Source: Candidatus Forterrea sp. (GTDB lineage: Archaea; Iainarchaeota; Iainarchaeia; Iainarchaeales; JAAZKV01). From it: a stretch of DNA of 6,679 bases. Position 1 is the first letter of the stretch, and every line of letters starts with the position of its first letter. This document shows positions 5,153 to 6,679 of the stretch, in pieces. Both the position numbers and the translations under genes were made by a program. The notes beneath the pieces were generated by a model. That model was not told the origin of the DNA. It saw nothing but the letters and a program-made list of their open reading frames with translations, and ran no database searches. Location of the stretch: assembly GCA_020717885.1 (NCBI GenBank), contig DYDN01000048.1, positions 1 to 6,679 of the forward strand. The letters run 5' to 3'.

Positions 5153-5718
5153 TTAACTTTCACCTCTTCCTCAATGTACGCTCTCGCAATTTCCTGCGGA
5201 AGTCCAAGTAGTACCGCAAGCGCTTCCCTAGTTTTTCTTGGTCTTAAGAGTAACGGGTCTTTTGTTCCACTTGCAACAAGGAACTTTGTTTTCTTTAATT
5301 TACAGTATCTTACGAGTTCAATATAATTTTTCCAGTACTGGTGACGCTCAAATGAATTCGCTTTGAGTAATTCCTCAAACATTAATACAACCGTTGTGCC
5401 ATTATCAGAAAGTTTTTTTGCGAGCCCAAGGTCAAAGAATTGTTTTGTGTTGCTTGGCTGGAGCAAATAATCCGCTTTAATCTTAACTGCAAACTCATTA
5501 GCCAAAATGCTTCCGCCAACAACCGCCCTTTTCTTTGAGGAGAGCTTTTGCAAATCAGACTGAGAAATATTCTCCGTAACAATGTAGCACGGAATTAAAT
5601 CATTAGTTTTAGCAACTTTCTCGTCTTTTTCATTAGCAACGAGTACAATTAGATTTTCTTTAAAGTAAGTACTTACCTGCAACAGCTCTTTGAGCGGTTG
5701 TGTATACACAACATCCAT
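5149..5718 (-). CDS. rnp3: RNase P protein component 3 (Rpp30 family)
   Basis: Rpp30 is the TIM-barrel-like protein subunit of archaeal RNase P and the partner of Pop5. The 189 residues are slightly shorter than most archaeal homologues. The C-terminal half is clear: KADYLLQPSN (81-90), the FDLGLAKKLSDNGTTVVLMF segment (95-114) ending one residue before ELL, YWKNYIELVRYCKLKKTKFL (128-147), and ASGTKDPLLLRPRKTREALA (149-168), in which SGTK-x-P-x-x-LR-x-P-R is the family hallmark, then LLGLP. The N-terminal half is diverged: the usual YDL-type beginning is not present and is replaced by MDVVYTQPL, although hydrophobic strands (LIVLVA, PCYIVT, RAVVGGSIL) follow the barrel pattern. The start at 5718 has AAGGT 6 nt upstream. 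It follows rpl15e by 72 bp and overlaps pop5. Confidence 0.9.
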   Translation of the reverse strand: MDVVYTQPLKELLQVSTYFKENLIVLVANEKDEKVAKTNDLIPCYIVTENISQSDLQKLSSKKRAVVGGSILANEFAVKIKADYLLQPSNTKQFFDLGLAKKLSDNGTTVVLMFEELLKANSFERHQYWKNYIELVRYCKLKKTKFLVASGTKDPLLLRPRKTREALAVLLGLPQEIARAYIEEEVKVK

Positions 5719-5790
5719 AATATAACCTTTATAATTTTGGAGAACTATATTGCCCGCTTTGCTTAAATGGCAAGTTAACCAAATCTAAAT

Positions 5791-6387
5791 TTAATTATGC
5801 GTATACTTGTGGTCAAGAGCGATTTTTGCTCTGTGCTTTCGCATATTCTTCTTGTTGTTTTCCTTATTTACTCTTCCCATGAAAGTCTTTCCTCTCTCAG
5901 CTCTTCCCTTATGGTCAACAAGCCACTTGAGGTTCTTATCATTAACAATAGTTGAGGCAGTTCTATCAGCCATAACTATTTCAAAATAATGCCACTTACC
6001 ATCTTCAGCAATCTTGTATGAGCCAAGCGCTTCAGCATTTTCAAATCTCTTTGATGCTTTTTGCTCAGCCATCGCCTGTGTGCTGATTTTTCTTGAGAGC
6101 TTTGCCTGCCCCTGTCTCTTTGGTCTTCGTTTATTCTTTGGTCTGTGATGAGTTCCAGTTCCTTTTCTTACCCTAACTCTTGCAACAAAAATACCCTGCT
6201 TTGCTTTATATCCAACGCTTCTTGCTGAAGGCAAATTAGTTGGATGGTCAATCTTAACAACCGCGTCCCCTTCATTCCTATAAGCCAATCCACGCTGCCG
6301 CATGATTAATGCATAATCATAATTACCATCAGTAACGCCTTTCCATTCTTTTTGAAAAGCTTCCCTAATGTACTTATTTGCTCCCAT
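5791..6387 (-). CDS. rpl15e: Large-subunit ribosomal protein L15e
   Basis: L15e (eL15) is an archaeal/eukaryotic protein of the 50S/60S subunit that binds 23S rRNA through a very basic surface; it is unrelated to bacterial L15. The 198 residues match the family. Recognisable blocks are NKYIREAF (4-11), MRQRGLAYRNEGDAVVKIDHPT (29-50), SARSVGYKAKQGIFVARVRV (54-73), the basic RKGTGTHHRPKNKRRPKRQG (74-93), LGSYKIAEDGKWHYFEIVMAD (121-141) and a basic tail with GRVNKENNKK and KHRAKIALDHK. It is the first gene of the block. GGTGA lies 7 nt before ATG 6387 and a TATA box about 40 bp upstream. L15e lying beside RNase P and exosome genes is a known archaeal context. Confidence 0.97.
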   Translation of the reverse strand: MGANKYIREAFQKEWKGVTDGNYDYALIMRQRGLAYRNEGDAVVKIDHPTNLPSARSVGYKAKQGIFVARVRVRKGTGTHHRPKNKRRPKRQGQAKLSRKISTQAMAEQKASKRFENAEALGSYKIAEDGKWHYFEIVMADRTASTIVNDKNLKWLVDHKGRAERGKTFMGRVNKENNKKNMRKHRAKIALDHKYTHN

Positions 6388-6424
6388 TCATTACTCACCA
6401 GTATAACAGAAACACCCAAAAAAG

Positions 6425-6438
6425 CATTTATAAATTTA
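6425..6438 (-). promoter_or_regulatory. Archaeal TATA box upstream of rpl15e
   Basis: AAATTTATAAATG on the minus strand contains the TBP-type core TTTATAAA (6427-6434). A transcription start about 25 nt downstream (near 6405) would give a leader of under 20 nt that still includes the GGTGA site at 6395-6399. No strong BRE is visible. The element is only about 20 bp from the IS end, so the insertion spared the core promoter. Confidence 0.6.
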
Positions 6439-6457
6439 CCCTTAAAGGGGGCTTTGT

Positions 6458-6679
6458 TGCTGTGTTGCGTAATTGTTTGTGTTTTTGGTTAATTGGTTCT
6501 TTTTGGGCTAATTGTTACAATAATTGGTTTTGGAGTTGTAGTTTGTATATTTGTTCGTGTTGCATGTTGTGGTATTTAGTTGATTGGGTGTGTTGTCCGA
6601 ATCTGCGTTTAATGGTTGAGAACATGGTTTCTATTGCCCATCGTGTGCCGTAGGCTTGTTGTTGTTGCCATTTTTTCTT
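6458..6679 (-). mobile_element. Second, inverted copy of the IS5-like insertion sequence end
   Basis: This 222-bp segment is the exact reverse complement of 2-223. I checked it block by block along its length and found no mismatch. It holds the transposase 3' end and 57 bp of terminal DNA, with the IS end facing the rpl15e promoter. The rest of the element is beyond the right edge. Perfect identity means a recent insertion, ongoing homogenisation, or an assembly artefact at a repeat. Confidence 0.85.
6515..6679 (-). CDS. Transposase, C-terminal fragment (IS5-like), 5' end outside window
   Basis: This is identical to the fragment at 2-166: 54 residues with the W-x-I-E-T catalytic Glu motif, FSTIKRRFG and a Gln-rich end. 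The frame is open to the right edge and ends in TAA (TTA on the plus strand at 6515-6517). The two transposase genes converge on the operon from either side, so read-through from this copy would run in the same direction as rpl15e and could add to its transcription. Confidence 0.8.
   Translation of the reverse strand, partial: KKKWQQQQAYGTRWAIETMFSTIKRRFGQHTQSTKYHNMQHEQIYKLQLQNQLL

Noticed and set aside
5382..5582. A 66-codon minus-strand frame within rpp30 in another phase.
   Set aside because: It overlaps conserved Rpp30 sequence and shows no family features.
5719..5790. TATA-like CAAAATTATAAAGG just before rpp30 as a promoter.
   Set aside because: It is about 12 bp from the ATG, so a start 25 nt downstream would fall inside the gene.

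Overview
The window is archaeal. It holds one co-directional block of eight genes on the minus strand that is the core of the well-known archaeal exosome/proteasome superoperon. In transcription order (right to left) these are ribosomal protein L15e, RNase P subunit Rpp30 (Rnp3), RNase P subunit Pop5 (Rnp2), proteasome alpha subunit PsmA, SBDS/SDO1 ribosome maturation protein, and exosome subunits Rrp4, Rrp41 and Rrp42. None of these families is bacterial in this form. Starts are preceded by short AAGGTGA-type Shine-Dalgarno sites, and an archaeal TATA box stands before rpl15e. The DNA is AT-rich, and some proteins are short or divergent (Rpp30) or carry low-complexity tails (Rrp4, Rrp41). This would fit a small-genome lineage such as DPANN, but the sequence alone does not prove it.

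Layout. Positions 1-223 hold the 3' end of an IS5-like insertion sequence (transposase C-terminus on the plus strand). Positions 224-460 hold a 51-codon plus-strand reading frame of unknown function and, on the minus strand, a hairpin plus T-tract that ends the main operon. Positions 461-2949 encode Rrp42, Rrp41 and Rrp4; rrp41 and rrp42 overlap by ATGA, and a double hairpin fills the rrp4-rrp41 gap. Positions 3008-3709 encode SBDS. The 150-bp gap before it (3710-3859) contains two more hairpins. PsmA is at 3860-4579. The 213-bp gap at 4580-4792 has a terminator-like hairpin for the upstream unit and TATA-like sequences for psmA. Pop5 and Rpp30 (4793-5718) overlap by ATGA. L15e is at 5791-6387, with its promoter just upstream. 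Positions 6458-6679 hold a second copy of the IS end, identical and in inverted orientation.

The genes cover RNA and protein turnover plus ribosome biogenesis. Rrp4/Rrp41/Rrp42 form the 3'-5' RNA-degrading and tailing exosome. Rpp30 and Pop5 are protein cofactors of the tRNA-processing ribozyme RNase P. PsmA forms the outer rings of the 20S proteasome. SBDS matures the large ribosomal subunit, of which L15e is a component. The hairpin and T-run after pop5 suggest two transcription units (rpl15e-rpp30-pop5 and psmA-SBDS-rrp4-rrp41-rrp42).

I see no evidence of a new defence, CRISPR or biosynthetic system. The points worth a second look are the perfect 222-bp inverted repeat of IS ends bracketing a housekeeping operon, the duplicated intergenic hairpins with G-U wobbles that pair only in the sense RNA, the oppositely charged tails on Rrp4 and Rrp41, and a small frame that runs uninterrupted across an IS junction.
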